From Hydrogenophilales bacterium (lineage in GTDB: Bacteria; Pseudomonadota; Gammaproteobacteria; Burkholderiales; Thiobacillaceae): a stretch of DNA of 64,000 nt. A program made the translations under genes and the position numbers. The DNA lies in contig JACPYT010000010.1 of assembly GCA_016195805.1 (NCBI GenBank), forward strand, positions 62,001-126,000, in the 5' to 3' direction. A model generated the notes under the pieces. That model did not search any database, was not told the DNA's origin, and worked only from the letters and a program-made list of their open reading frames with translations. Below, piece by piece: positions 18,565 to 27,254 of this stretch. How positions within the stretch are numbered: the first letter of the stretch is position 1; each line of letters opens with the position of its first letter.

Positions 18565-19347
18565 GTGACGCTGAGTTTGAGCAAGTTGATCGGGCGTGGC
18601 CGGAGCATTGCTGATGATTTTGATAAGACCATCATCAGCTTTGAGTCGCCCTACCGCCTCAAGGATTTGAGCCCGCTGTCCGAGGGGGAGCCGGAAACCC
18701 AGGAAGAACGTCTGGGCGAAAAACTCTTCAAACTGCGTTTTGCACAGCAGGACGAGGTGTTCAATCATGCCAGCATGCTGGTGCAGAAGCGTTACGCTTG
18801 GCGTGGATTTCCCAAGGCGCAGTTGAAGAAATACCCCAATCGCATCACGATCCTGTCGTTCCACCAGGAAAAGATCGTCGGTACCGTCACCGTCGGCTAT
18901 GACTCGGAAGAAGGCATGCTGGCCGACGAAATCTACAAGCCTGAAATCGATGCGCTACGTGCCCAGGGCAAACGGGTCGGCGAACTCAGCAAGCTGGCCA
19001 TCGACGAAAATATCGGCTCCAAGCAATTGCTCGCAAGCCTCATCCATATTGCCTACCTGTATGGCGTGATCCACGAATGTACCGATGCGATCATTGAAAT
19101 CGTTCCTCGCCACAAAGCCTTCTACGAAAGGATGCTGGGCTTCAAGCAGATCGGGGAAGAAAAAATGAACAACCGGGTCAATTTTCCGGTACTGCTGATG
19201 CATCTCGAACTGGACTACATGCGGCAAAAAATCGAGGCACTCGGCGGCAAGGGCAAGGCAGCCAAAGACCGCAGCCTCTACCCATATTTTTTCTCGGCAC
19301 ATGACCAGGAAGGCATCCTGGGACGCTTGCTGCGGGAGGAAACCTGA
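18565..19347 (+). CDS. Exosortase/PEP-CTERM-associated N-acyl amino acid synthase-like acyltransferase
   Basis: A 260-residue GNAT-fold protein resembling FeeM-type N-acyl amino acid synthases and autoinducer synthases. KIVGTVTVGYDSEEGMLADE, RVGELSKLAIDENIGSKQLL and IIEIVPRHKAFYERMLGFKQ are the recognisable acyltransferase core. This subtype is known to occur with PEP-CTERM/exosortase systems, which matches the PEP-CTERM gene 1.1 kb downstream and the prs genes beyond. The product (an N-acyl amino acid or other signal lipid) is not known. The GTG start is preceded by a weak purine-rich stretch. It likely forms an operon with the ThiF-like gene 11 bases downstream. Confidence 0.85.
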   Translation: MTLSLSKLIGRGRSIADDFDKTIISFESPYRLKDLSPLSEGEPETQEERLGEKLFKLRFAQQDEVFNHASMLVQKRYAWRGFPKAQLKKYPNRITILSFHQEKIVGTVTVGYDSEEGMLADEIYKPEIDALRAQGKRVGELSKLAIDENIGSKQLLASLIHIAYLYGVIHECTDAIIEIVPRHKAFYERMLGFKQIGEEKMNNRVNFPVLLMHLELDYMRQKIEALGGKGKAAKDRSLYPYFFSAHDQEGILGRLLREET

Positions 19348-19358
19348 GCCCGATCGGC

Positions 19359-20225
19359 GTGCAGGCCTTCAACTACGATGAAGCGTTCAGCCGCAACATC
19401 GGCTGGCTCACGCCTGACGAGCAAACCCGCCTGCGCAGCAAGAAAATAGCCATTGCAGGGCTGGGCGGTGCCGGCGGCGTGCATTTGCTGACCCTGGCCC
19501 GTCTCGGCATCGGGAAATTTCACGTGGCCGACCTCGACGAGTTCGCGCTGGTGAATTTCAACCGTCAGGCCGGCGCCAGCCTCAGCAGTCTGGACCAGCC
19601 CAAGGCGCAGGTCATGGCCCGACTGGCGCGCGACATCAATCCCGAACTGGATATCCGCGTGTTCGACGCGGGAGTTCAGCCCCATAACGTGGATGCGTTC
19701 CTGGACGGCGTCGACCTGTATGTGGATGGCCTGGATTACTTTGTCTTTTCCGCGCGTCGCCTGGTCTATGATGCTTGCCGCGCCCGCGGCATCCCCATCA
19801 CCTTTGCGGTTCCGCTCGGCATGGGCGCGGCCGTGCTCAACTTCCTGCCGGACGGCCCCGGCTTCGATGACTACTTCCGGTTGCAGGGCACGCCCGAGGA
19901 CGAGTGGCCGACCCGCTTCCTGGTGGGCCTGGCGCCTGCCTTGCTCCACCGCGGCTATCTGGTCTATCCGGAAATCGTCGACTTCAAAACCCAGCGCGTC
20001 CCGTCGACCGGCCTCGCATGCCAGCTGTGCGCGGGCATGGCCGGCACCGAGGCCCTGAAAATCCTGCTGGGCCGGGGCAAGGTGCGTGCGGTGCCCCACA
20101 GCATGCAGTTCGACGCCTATACCGGCAAGCTGAAGCATGTCTGGCGTCCTGGGGGCAATGCCCATCCGCTGCAGCGGATGGCAATCGCGTACGTCAACTG
20201 GCGCCTGTCGCGCGCCGCCTCCTGA
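19359..20225 (+). CDS. ThiF/MoeB/HesA-family adenylyltransferase-like protein
   Basis: A 288-residue E1-like protein. GLGGAGGVHLLTLARLGIGK is the ATP-binding Rossmann loop, VADLDEFALVNFNRQ provides the Asp and Arg that bind ATP and Mg, and GLACQLCAGMAGTEALKILL is the C-terminal part. Only one CxxC is visible, so the usual four-cysteine zinc site is absent. Such proteins activate a C-terminal carboxylate by adenylation. It follows the acyltransferase by 11 bases, which suggests a joint role, possibly activating the acyl amino acid or a partner peptide; the substrate is unknown. The GTG start could be moved by a few codons. Confidence 0.8.
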   Translation: MQAFNYDEAFSRNIGWLTPDEQTRLRSKKIAIAGLGGAGGVHLLTLARLGIGKFHVADLDEFALVNFNRQAGASLSSLDQPKAQVMARLARDINPELDIRVFDAGVQPHNVDAFLDGVDLYVDGLDYFVFSARRLVYDACRARGIPITFAVPLGMGAAVLNFLPDGPGFDDYFRLQGTPEDEWPTRFLVGLAPALLHRGYLVYPEIVDFKTQRVPSTGLACQLCAGMAGTEALKILLGRGKVRAVPHSMQFDAYTGKLKHVWRPGGNAHPLQRMAIAYVNWRLSRAAS

Positions 20226-20318
20226 CCGTTTTTTGCATGCCTGCCGGTCAGGCGCCCGCCCATTCAACCGGCATTCATCTTGTTGTACCGCCATAAACCG
20301 TTGTCCCGGCAGGTCGGG

Positions 20319-20335
20319 TGTCGGATTTCTTTACA
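20319..20335 (+). promoter_or_regulatory. Proposed PrsR-binding element (PEP-CTERM box)
   Basis: TGTCGGATTTCTTTACA lies 65 bases upstream of the sigma-54 promoter of the PEP-CTERM gene. It matches 16 of 17 bases with the element at 53738-53754, which precedes the other PEP-CTERM gene. Sigma-54 activators bind such upstream sites. Confidence 0.65.
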
Positions 20336-20400
20336 TGATCCGGTTCCGTGCATCCGGATATTTTATGTAAGCAATTGAATTTTATGCATTGTTTATGACC

Positions 20401-20417
20401 TGGCATGCCCCATGCTT
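20401..20417 (+). promoter_or_regulatory. Sigma-54 promoter of the PEP-CTERM gene
   Basis: TGGCAT-GCCCC-ATGCTT keeps the required GG and GC exactly ten bases apart. The -12 element is ATGC instead of the usual TTGC, a change shared with the promoters at 32141-32157 and 53624-53640. The start codon is 61 bases downstream. Confidence 0.75.
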
Positions 20418-20478
20418 TACATTTGGCCAAGGCAGGTAAGGCGAATGCCTAGTCAGACTTTAACTCAAGGAGCACAAA

Positions 20479-21303
20479 ATGAAATTCAATCTGAAAGTGG
20501 TGCAAGCAAGTTTGATTGCTGCCATGGCCACGGCAAGCGCCGGTTCCATGGCTGCCGTTTTTCCTGATTTCCAGGTGTCGGAAGGCTCCGTACCTGGGAG
20601 CGGTGTGAATACGTTTACTGCAGACAAGATCACCGGCAATTACGTGGAAATCGTTACGTTCACTCCGACGGGCGTGGGCACGGGTACGTTTGACACCTCC
20701 ATCAAATGGCAGGCGGGTCAGTATGTCGCAAACGACGGGACAACCCCTCTTACCACTCAACTGGGTAGCTTTGGCTCCGCCGGTTATGGGCTCTATGCAC
20801 TGCTGCAAGGTTCGGGAACATTCTCGACCAGCGGCGCTGGCGTGACGACCTTCAACTTCAATCCGGGTGGCAGCCTGAATGTCTGGATCGACCCCAACAG
20901 CAACACGACTTTTACTGCTCCTGCCACGGGTGCGGGTGCCTGGACGACGGGCAATACTGGCGATCCGGACTACCTGATTGCATCTGGCGCCTTGTTTGGC
21001 GGCCAGGGTACGCTTAATCCCACCCTGAGTACCTGTGTGGGCGGCATCAACTGCGGCAGCTTCGGCACGTCGACCAGCTTCCTGCTGACCGCACTCGGTT
21101 CGCAATATTTCACCGGCCCGGTGCCCTTCTACAACGTTTCGTTCCAGTCCGGCCAGCTGAACTCCTTCCAGGTGGCTGGCACGCAAAGCATCAACGGTTC
21201 GCTGGATGTGGTGTTCGGCGTGCCGGAACCGACCAGCATCGCACTGATGGGTTTGGGCCTGGTTGGATTGGGTGTCAGCCTGCGTCGTCGCAAGCAAGCC
21301 TGA
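20479..21303 (+). CDS. PEP-CTERM sorting-domain secreted protein
   Basis: A 274-residue exported protein. It has a signal peptide (residues 1 to about 29, ending SAGSMAA) and a Gly/Thr/Ser-rich body that looks like beta structure. The C-terminal sorting signal is VPEPTSIALMGLGLVGLG followed by SLRRRKQA. Exosortase cleaves at the PEP motif and the protein is moved to the cell surface or extracellular matrix. The exosortase is not in this window. A strong Shine-Dalgarno (AAGGAG) lies 8 bases before the ATG. Transcription is probably sigma-54 and PrsR dependent (see 20319-20417) and ends at the terminator at 21331-21363. Confidence 0.92.
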   Translation: MKFNLKVVQASLIAAMATASAGSMAAVFPDFQVSEGSVPGSGVNTFTADKITGNYVEIVTFTPTGVGTGTFDTSIKWQAGQYVANDGTTPLTTQLGSFGSAGYGLYALLQGSGTFSTSGAGVTTFNFNPGGSLNVWIDPNSNTTFTAPATGAGAWTTGNTGDPDYLIASGALFGGQGTLNPTLSTCVGGINCGSFGTSTSFLLTALGSQYFTGPVPFYNVSFQSGQLNSFQVAGTQSINGSLDVVFGVPEPTSIALMGLGLVGLGVSLRRRKQA

Positions 21304-21330
21304 TCACGCACGCAGTACGCGTTAATGAAA

Positions 21331-21363
21331 AAGCCCCAAGGCTTGGCCTTGGGGCTTTTTTTA
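21331..21363 (+). terminator. Intrinsic terminator after the PEP-CTERM gene
   Basis: A 12-bp perfect stem (AAGCCCCAAGGC / GCCTTGGGGCTT, loop TTG) runs into a T-run ending at 21362. It lies 28 bases after the stop codon. From here to 21608 no gene is seen; this stretch holds only the weak hairpin at 21548-21576. Confidence 0.9.
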
Positions 21364-21544
21364 TGTTTATGGCTGTGTGCCCGTGTCGGAAAAGACGCGG
21401 GGGTGAGTCTGGCCAGGCGATTCTGAATCAGGCTTTTACCAAGGGCAGTGGCGCAACCACGGATTTGTCGCGCAATCCGGGCGGACTCACCTACAAGAGC
21501 CAGAGGCGCAACGGTTTCGAGCGTATGAAAAATCATACGAATAA

Positions 21545-21577
21545 GAAGCGGGCGTGCCATTTAGCGGAAGGCCCGCC
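21545..21577 (-). terminator. Possible weak terminator after the prsT operon
   Basis: GCGGGC / GCCCGC arms 17 bases apart are followed on the minus strand by TTCTTATT. The stem is short and the loop long, so this is only a candidate end for the epsB-prsK-prsR-prsT transcript. Confidence 0.3.
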
Positions 21578-21608
21578 TGCCGGAGGTCAATCAGTCGATT
21601 GGACGGGG

Positions 21609-24416
21609 CTAGCGTTTGCCGGACGCCTCGATTGTCTTGAGCAAGGCGGTGGCCTTGTCTCGCTCGCCGAAGTGCTGGGGTGACGCCAGGAGTTTTTGTA
21701 GCAATGCCTGGGCCTCGGCGTTTTGCCCGGATTTGGCCAGCGCGGCAGCCCAGTGGTACTGCACGGCAGGCGACTTGGGCGTGGCCAACGCAGCCTGTTT
21801 CAACAGGGGGGCTGCGTCCTGGGTTTTACCCTGCTGCAACAGGCTCCAGCCATAGGTATCCATGACCACCGGATTGGATGGCTCCAGGCTATAGGCGCGT
21901 TGCGCATATGCATAAGCAGCGGGGTTGTTCTGTTCCTCGAGCACGGCAGCGAGATTGTTGAGCGCCATCACATGGTTGGGGGCGGCTTTCACAATCTGCT
22001 GATACTCGGCGATGGCCTGGCCGGTTTGCTGTTTTTGCAGATAAATCCCTGCCAGATACATGCGGAAGACGCTGTCATTGGCGTGCTGCTTGAGCCACAG
22101 CTGGGCAACCTGCTCCGCCTGCGCGGGCTTGCCCGCACGCAGCAGGGCAAGGTGGTAGGTTGCTGTGGTATCCGATGAGGGGGCGGTTTGGTAGGCGCGT
22201 GCCAAGGCCTGCAGGGAGGCATCCGGTTTCTTGAAGCGTGCTGCAAGTTCGGCCTCCAGATTGTAACCGGTGGCGGACTGTGGATTCAGTGTCTGGATCG
22301 CGCGGGCTTCCTGCAGGGCGGCCTCCTGCTGACCCAGCGCGGCATACAGCCCGGCCAGTGCAATGTGCGCATCAAGATAGTTGGGTGCCAGACGGATCGA
22401 TTTCTGCAGCGATTTCTGTGCCGCATTCATGTCCCCGGCAACCCGTTGCGCCCAAGCCAGGCGGTACCAGGCGACGGCCGAGTTGGGCGCCCGGTTGGTG
22501 ACGTTGGTGTAGGTGTCGATCGCATCCTTTTTGTGGCCTGCGCCGAGTTGCGCCTGGCCCAGGTTGTCGAGGAACGCCGGGTTGCCGTTGTTGGCCTGCG
22601 CGGCCTTCTGCGCCACTTCAAGGGCCAGTTCGGGCTGGCGCGTTCGATTCATGTAATACAGGGTCAGCTGGTTGACGGGCTCAAGCGCGTCCGGATGTGA
22701 CTGGATGGCTTTCTTGAGATAGGTCACGAATTCATTCTGATCGCCCAAGGCCAGGGCAATACGTGCCTGTCCCATGAGTGCGCCAAGGTTGTCAGGCGAT
22801 TTCGCCAGGATGCGCTTGAAGCGTTCGCTTGCCTGGGCGGGTTTCTTTTCCTGGATATCCAGGTTGGCCAAGGCGTTGGCTGCCGGCAAAAACTTGGCGT
22901 CCACGGTCAGGCTTTGCTCGAATGCCTGACGTGCGGCAGCCGGATTGTGCTGCATGAGATAAATGCGGCCCATCAGCACGTGGGGAAGCGGGCTGGTCGG
23001 CTGCGCGGCGGCCATTTTCTGCAGGGTGGCCAGCGCGCCCTTCAAATCGGCCTTGCCGACCTGCGAGGCCACAAGCAGCAAGTAAGCCTGAGGATCGTCC
23101 GGGTTGGCGGTGATGACGGATTCCAGCCCCTGGATTCCTTGCTGGTCGCCGGTGAGCAACTGGTTCTGCGCCAAGGTACCGCGGATGACCTTGTCTTTCG
23201 GGTCAAGGGTGCTGGCCCGGCTCAGATAGGCCATGCCACGATCGGTTTCTCCCAGGTTGAGGGTCGCCTGGCCGGCCAGAAGGAACGCCTTGGCGTCGTT
23301 TCCCTGCGCGAGCAGCGGTTCCAGCGTCTTGATCACGTCTGCATTGGAGCCCATGCGCAACTGCGTGGCAGCCAGGAGCAGGCGCGCCTCGGGCAGTTCG
23401 GTCGTGCTGAGCACCTTGTTGAAACTGGAGAGTGCGATTTCGTCATTCTTGGTGGCATAGTTGATCGTGCCATAGAGCAGGTTCACCTGTGCGTTGTCCG
23501 GGTCGTCCTTGAGTACCTGCTGAAGCAGGCTGCTGGCATCATTGTTCCGGCCTTGCTGGTAATACAGGTAGGCTTTCAGATATTTGGCCAGCGGCGCATG
23601 CGGGCGCATGCCGATGAGCCGCTTGATTTCACCCTCGGCTTCTTTCATCCGGTTGACCGACAGCAGGGTCATCGCCTTGTAGGCGATGGCGTCGAAGTCT
23701 TCGGCCTTGATCGCGAGTGCATGGTCATAGGCGGCAAGCGCTTCGTCGGGTCGTTTGATGGCGCGATAGAGGTCGCCCAGCAGATACCAGGATTCCAGAT
23801 GTCCCGGATCGAGAGCGGTGGCCTGTTTGGCGCTGGCCACCGCCGCGTCCGCGTGGCCTGCGCTGTATTCGCAACGGGCACGTCCCAGATAGCCCGGCGC
23901 GAAGGACTTGTCGGTCTGGATCGCGCGATCGAACAATGGGCAGCCTTCGGGATACTTGCCGAGGCCGAGCAGAGCATTGCCGCGCAGGTCCAGAATCTGA
24001 ACCAGGATTCCAGGTTCTTCCGTATCGTCGGCGGCAAGCGTGTCGAGAATCTGCTGAAAATTGCCTTGGTAAAGCTGGGCCCGTGCGATCGGGATCCGTG
24101 CGCTTTTCGGGTTGATGCCAAGCTGTACCGCCTTCTCAAGCTGGATTTCCGCTTCGCCCCCCAACCGCAGATCCAGGTAGGCGTTGCCCAGCAACCAGCG
24201 TGCCTCAGCATTCTTGGGGTCCTTCTGGACCGCGTTTTTCAGTTCGAGAATGCTGGCTCGCGTATTGCCCTTGCTTTGAAAGTCCTTGGCGCGCTCGATA
24301 TGCTCCGCGACGCTGAGATGGGCGCTGCGATCGCAGCCTGACAGTGATGAAGCCGAGGAAAGTACCAGCGCGAGCGAAAGGGCGAGCGGTGCGATACGTG
24401 GGAAATGGGGGCGCAT
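21609..24416 (-). CDS. prsT: PEP-CTERM system TPR-repeat lipoprotein, second copy (PrsT type)
   Basis: A 935-residue lipoprotein. The signal peptide ends in the lipobox LSGC (Cys about residue 28). The rest is a long row of about 23-25 TPR repeats (for example ARWLLGNAYLDLRLGGEAEI, ALNNLAAVLEEQNNPAAYAY). This family is found only in genomes with the PEP-CTERM/EPS system and is thought to be a large scaffold for export or matrix assembly; direct evidence of function is limited. It starts 7 bases after the stop of a paralogue of almost the same size (926 residues), a tandem duplication. Confidence 0.9.
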   Translation of the reverse strand: MRPHFPRIAPLALSLALVLSSASSLSGCDRSAHLSVAEHIERAKDFQSKGNTRASILELKNAVQKDPKNAEARWLLGNAYLDLRLGGEAEIQLEKAVQLGINPKSARIPIARAQLYQGNFQQILDTLAADDTEEPGILVQILDLRGNALLGLGKYPEGCPLFDRAIQTDKSFAPGYLGRARCEYSAGHADAAVASAKQATALDPGHLESWYLLGDLYRAIKRPDEALAAYDHALAIKAEDFDAIAYKAMTLLSVNRMKEAEGEIKRLIGMRPHAPLAKYLKAYLYYQQGRNNDASSLLQQVLKDDPDNAQVNLLYGTINYATKNDEIALSSFNKVLSTTELPEARLLLAATQLRMGSNADVIKTLEPLLAQGNDAKAFLLAGQATLNLGETDRGMAYLSRASTLDPKDKVIRGTLAQNQLLTGDQQGIQGLESVITANPDDPQAYLLLVASQVGKADLKGALATLQKMAAAQPTSPLPHVLMGRIYLMQHNPAAARQAFEQSLTVDAKFLPAANALANLDIQEKKPAQASERFKRILAKSPDNLGALMGQARIALALGDQNEFVTYLKKAIQSHPDALEPVNQLTLYYMNRTRQPELALEVAQKAAQANNGNPAFLDNLGQAQLGAGHKKDAIDTYTNVTNRAPNSAVAWYRLAWAQRVAGDMNAAQKSLQKSIRLAPNYLDAHIALAGLYAALGQQEAALQEARAIQTLNPQSATGYNLEAELAARFKKPDASLQALARAYQTAPSSDTTATYHLALLRAGKPAQAEQVAQLWLKQHANDSVFRMYLAGIYLQKQQTGQAIAEYQQIVKAAPNHVMALNNLAAVLEEQNNPAAYAYAQRAYSLEPSNPVVMDTYGWSLLQQGKTQDAAPLLKQAALATPKSPAVQYHWAAALAKSGQNAEAQALLQKLLASPQHFGERDKATALLKTIEASGKR

Positions 24417-24423
24417 GTGAGCC

Positions 24424-27204
24424 TCAGGGGGTGACAGTCAGTTGTTGGTAAAGCGCGCGGGCTTCAACATCGCCCATGAAGCCGACGCGGCGATCGAGCA
24501 GTGACTTGAGTTCCTGCCGTGCGCGAGCCTTGTCGCCGTTTGCATTGAGCGCATACGCCAGATGCCATTGAATGACCGCATTGTCCGGCGCTTTGGATTG
24601 CGCGTTCTTCAATATGTTCAACCCTTTGGCGACATCCCCCATGCGTACCTGCAGCCAGCCATTGGTGTCGAGCACCTCCGGATTGTCGGGTTTCAGCTTC
24701 AAGGCCTGGTCGGCAAAGCTCAATGCACGCTTGTCGTTCAGTTCAGACAACGCCCATGCCAGATTATTCAACACAACCAGATTGCCGGGATTGCTTTTGT
24801 TCAGCACAAGATACTGCTCGACTGCGGCAGCGTACTGTTTACGCTTGGTCAGGCTTTCCGCCAGTGCGGCACGTGTGCCGGCATCCTGCGGGTGGGTGGC
24901 CAGCCAGTCGGCGAGACGTTTCTCGCCGGCTTCGGGGTGCTGGGTGGCATTGAAGACCTCGAGCTGACGTACCAGCAGCGCGCCTGAAGGGGCCCGTTTT
25001 TGAGCGCGCTCGAAGGCGGCGAGTGCGGCGGGATAATCCTTGCGCGCATAGGCAGCGTCGCCTTCGAGGGCGAACCCGGCCGGCGAGCCGGGTTGTTTCT
25101 GTTGCACCTGCCTGGCGAGCTTGAGTGCCTCGTCAAAATGCGCGCTCTGGATCTCGACGCCTCCGAGCATCAGCTGAGCGTCCAGGAAATCGGGCTGGAT
25201 GCGCAACGCGTCCTGCAAGGTCTTGCGTGCGCCGTCGAGGTCTTTGGCGACGATCTGCGCGGTGGCGAGCCTGATGAGTGGGGCTGCCTTGCCGGGCAGG
25301 CGCTCGACCACTTTGCGGAAGCTGACCAGCGCGTTGGTGGTATCTCCCAGCGCGAGCTGGGTGGTGCCGAGGAGGTCATGGGCTGCCGGGTCGTCAGGCT
25401 GGGCGTCGACTGCTTCGCGGGCCACGGCGAGCGCCTGGCTCTTGTTGCCTTTGGCCAACTGGTAGCGCGCCAGCGCCACGCGTGGCTGCAGGGCCTGCGG
25501 ATGCGCTGCGGCGGCTTTTTCCAGCCAGCTCACATACGTTTTTTCATCATGGTTGCGCAAACCCAGATCGGCCAACGCGAGCATGGCATCGAGGTGCCGG
25601 GGATCAGCCTTGAGGATGCCTTCGAAACGCTGGCGTGCCGCGGCCGGCTGGTTGTCTTTCAGATCGAGTTGCGCCAGGTTGGCCGCGGCGGGGAAGAATT
25701 TGGGGTCGAGCCTGAGCGCCTGCTCAAAGCTGTCGCGCGCGTGGGTAGTGTCCTGCTTGCCGAGATAGGCGGCTCCCCGGTAGTTCCAGACCAGGGGATT
25801 GGCGCCCTGTTTCTTTTCCAGCGCAGCGATGCTGGCCAGCGCCGCGTCGAACTGTTTGCGTTCCAGCTGATTGAGAATGATGACGGTGTCGGCCCGCCCG
25901 CCAGCGCCTTCCATGCCGGCGGCAGTTTGCAGGTCGGCCATGGCGCGGCTATCGCCCTGCGCCAGCCGGGAAATGCCGAGTTCAGTGCGGATGGAGGCGT
26001 TGTCCGGGTTGAGCTTGGCGGCCTGTTCAAAATATGACGAGGACTGGGAAAAGTCCTTCTTGGCCAACGCGATTTCACCGGCGACGATCAGCACGCCGGC
26101 GTCATGGTTGGCCGATCTGAGTGCCGGGGCCAGCGTATTCGCCGCATCGTCCGGGCGTCCCTGGCGCAACTGCGCGGCGGCCAGCAGGCGCAGCGCGTAC
26201 AGATTGTTCGGCGTGGCCTTGACGACCTTGCTGAGATCCGCCTCGGCGGTTTGCAGGTTGCCAAGCGCGTATTCGATCGAGCCACCCAGCAGCAGCGCAG
26301 GGACGTAATTGGGCGCTGCCTTCAGCACCGAAGCGAGCCGGTCGCGCGCACTTTCGGTTTTCTTCTCGCGGAAATCGATCAGCGCCTGGGTGTAGCGTGC
26401 TTGCAGGCTGTTCGGTGTGATTTTCAAGGCGGCATCGACGTCCTTGCGCGCGTCGTCCAGCTTGTTTCCGGAAATGGCGATTCCGGCCAGTGCGAGCAGC
26501 GCGCTGCTGTGGCGCGGGTCGATTTTCAGTACCTCGCGATAGACAGCGGCGGCTTCCGCCGGTTTGCCCGAAGTGCGCAACAGATCGCCCTTCAGCAACA
26601 GGCTGTCGAGGTGTTTGGGATTGATGCGCAAGGCTGCATCGACATCCTGCATGGCCTTGGCGGCATCACCGTCGGCAAGCGCCAGCTGCGCCAGCGCGAG
26701 ATGGACTTCGGCATTGTCAGGTACGGTCGCCAAAGCGTGCTGCATCGCTTTGCGCGCCTCTTCCTTGCGTCCCAGTCCGAGTTCGGCGGTGGCGCGCAGG
26801 GCCTGCAGCGTGGCGGCATCGGGACTGCCGTCGGCTGGGGCGGGCAACTCGTCCAACACGCGCTGGTATTCGCGTTGCCCCAGCAGCGCACGGGCGATCA
26901 TCGGATTGACGATGCTTGCTGAATAGCCCGCTTCACGGGCGCGCCGGAATTCCTTTTCGGCGCTGGCCAGATCGAGTTGGGCGAGATACAGCTTGCCCAG
27001 CTCGAAGCGTGCCTCGGCGTTTTTTTCGTCCTTCGCCACGGCGTTTTTCAGCTGGATCATCGCGGCCTTGTAATCGCCTGCCGCAAGTTTCGTCCGGGCT
27101 TCGGTGACGAGTGTGGCGCTGTCTTCTCCGCCGCAGGCAGTCAGCAGGCACGCGCCGAGCATGAGGGCCGACAGTAGCCGGGGAGCGGGGAGGAGGGGCG
27201 ACAT
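24424..27204 (-). CDS. prsT: PEP-CTERM system TPR-repeat lipoprotein, first copy (PrsT type)
   Basis: A 926-residue TPR lipoprotein. The lipobox is LLTAC after the signal peptide (MSPLLPAPRLLSALMLGAC). TPR repeats fill the rest (for example NAEARFELGKLYLAQLDLAS). GGAG lies 6 bases before the ATG at 27204, which decides against a TTG four codons earlier. It shares its architecture and start of the mature region (KxAVxKDxKNAEAR) with the copy downstream. It follows prsR by 50 bases and is probably in the prs operon. Confidence 0.9.
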   Translation of the reverse strand: MSPLLPAPRLLSALMLGACLLTACGGEDSATLVTEARTKLAAGDYKAAMIQLKNAVAKDEKNAEARFELGKLYLAQLDLASAEKEFRRAREAGYSASIVNPMIARALLGQREYQRVLDELPAPADGSPDAATLQALRATAELGLGRKEEARKAMQHALATVPDNAEVHLALAQLALADGDAAKAMQDVDAALRINPKHLDSLLLKGDLLRTSGKPAEAAAVYREVLKIDPRHSSALLALAGIAISGNKLDDARKDVDAALKITPNSLQARYTQALIDFREKKTESARDRLASVLKAAPNYVPALLLGGSIEYALGNLQTAEADLSKVVKATPNNLYALRLLAAAQLRQGRPDDAANTLAPALRSANHDAGVLIVAGEIALAKKDFSQSSSYFEQAAKLNPDNASIRTELGISRLAQGDSRAMADLQTAAGMEGAGGRADTVIILNQLERKQFDAALASIAALEKKQGANPLVWNYRGAAYLGKQDTTHARDSFEQALRLDPKFFPAAANLAQLDLKDNQPAAARQRFEGILKADPRHLDAMLALADLGLRNHDEKTYVSWLEKAAAAHPQALQPRVALARYQLAKGNKSQALAVAREAVDAQPDDPAAHDLLGTTQLALGDTTNALVSFRKVVERLPGKAAPLIRLATAQIVAKDLDGARKTLQDALRIQPDFLDAQLMLGGVEIQSAHFDEALKLARQVQQKQPGSPAGFALEGDAAYARKDYPAALAAFERAQKRAPSGALLVRQLEVFNATQHPEAGEKRLADWLATHPQDAGTRAALAESLTKRKQYAAAVEQYLVLNKSNPGNLVVLNNLAWALSELNDKRALSFADQALKLKPDNPEVLDTNGWLQVRMGDVAKGLNILKNAQSKAPDNAVIQWHLAYALNANGDKARARQELKSLLDRRVGFMGDVEARALYQQLTVTP

Positions 27205-27254
27205 TCGGGTCTCCAATATTCTTGTAGGAATTGTAAGGTCGGGGTGTGCGCGGA

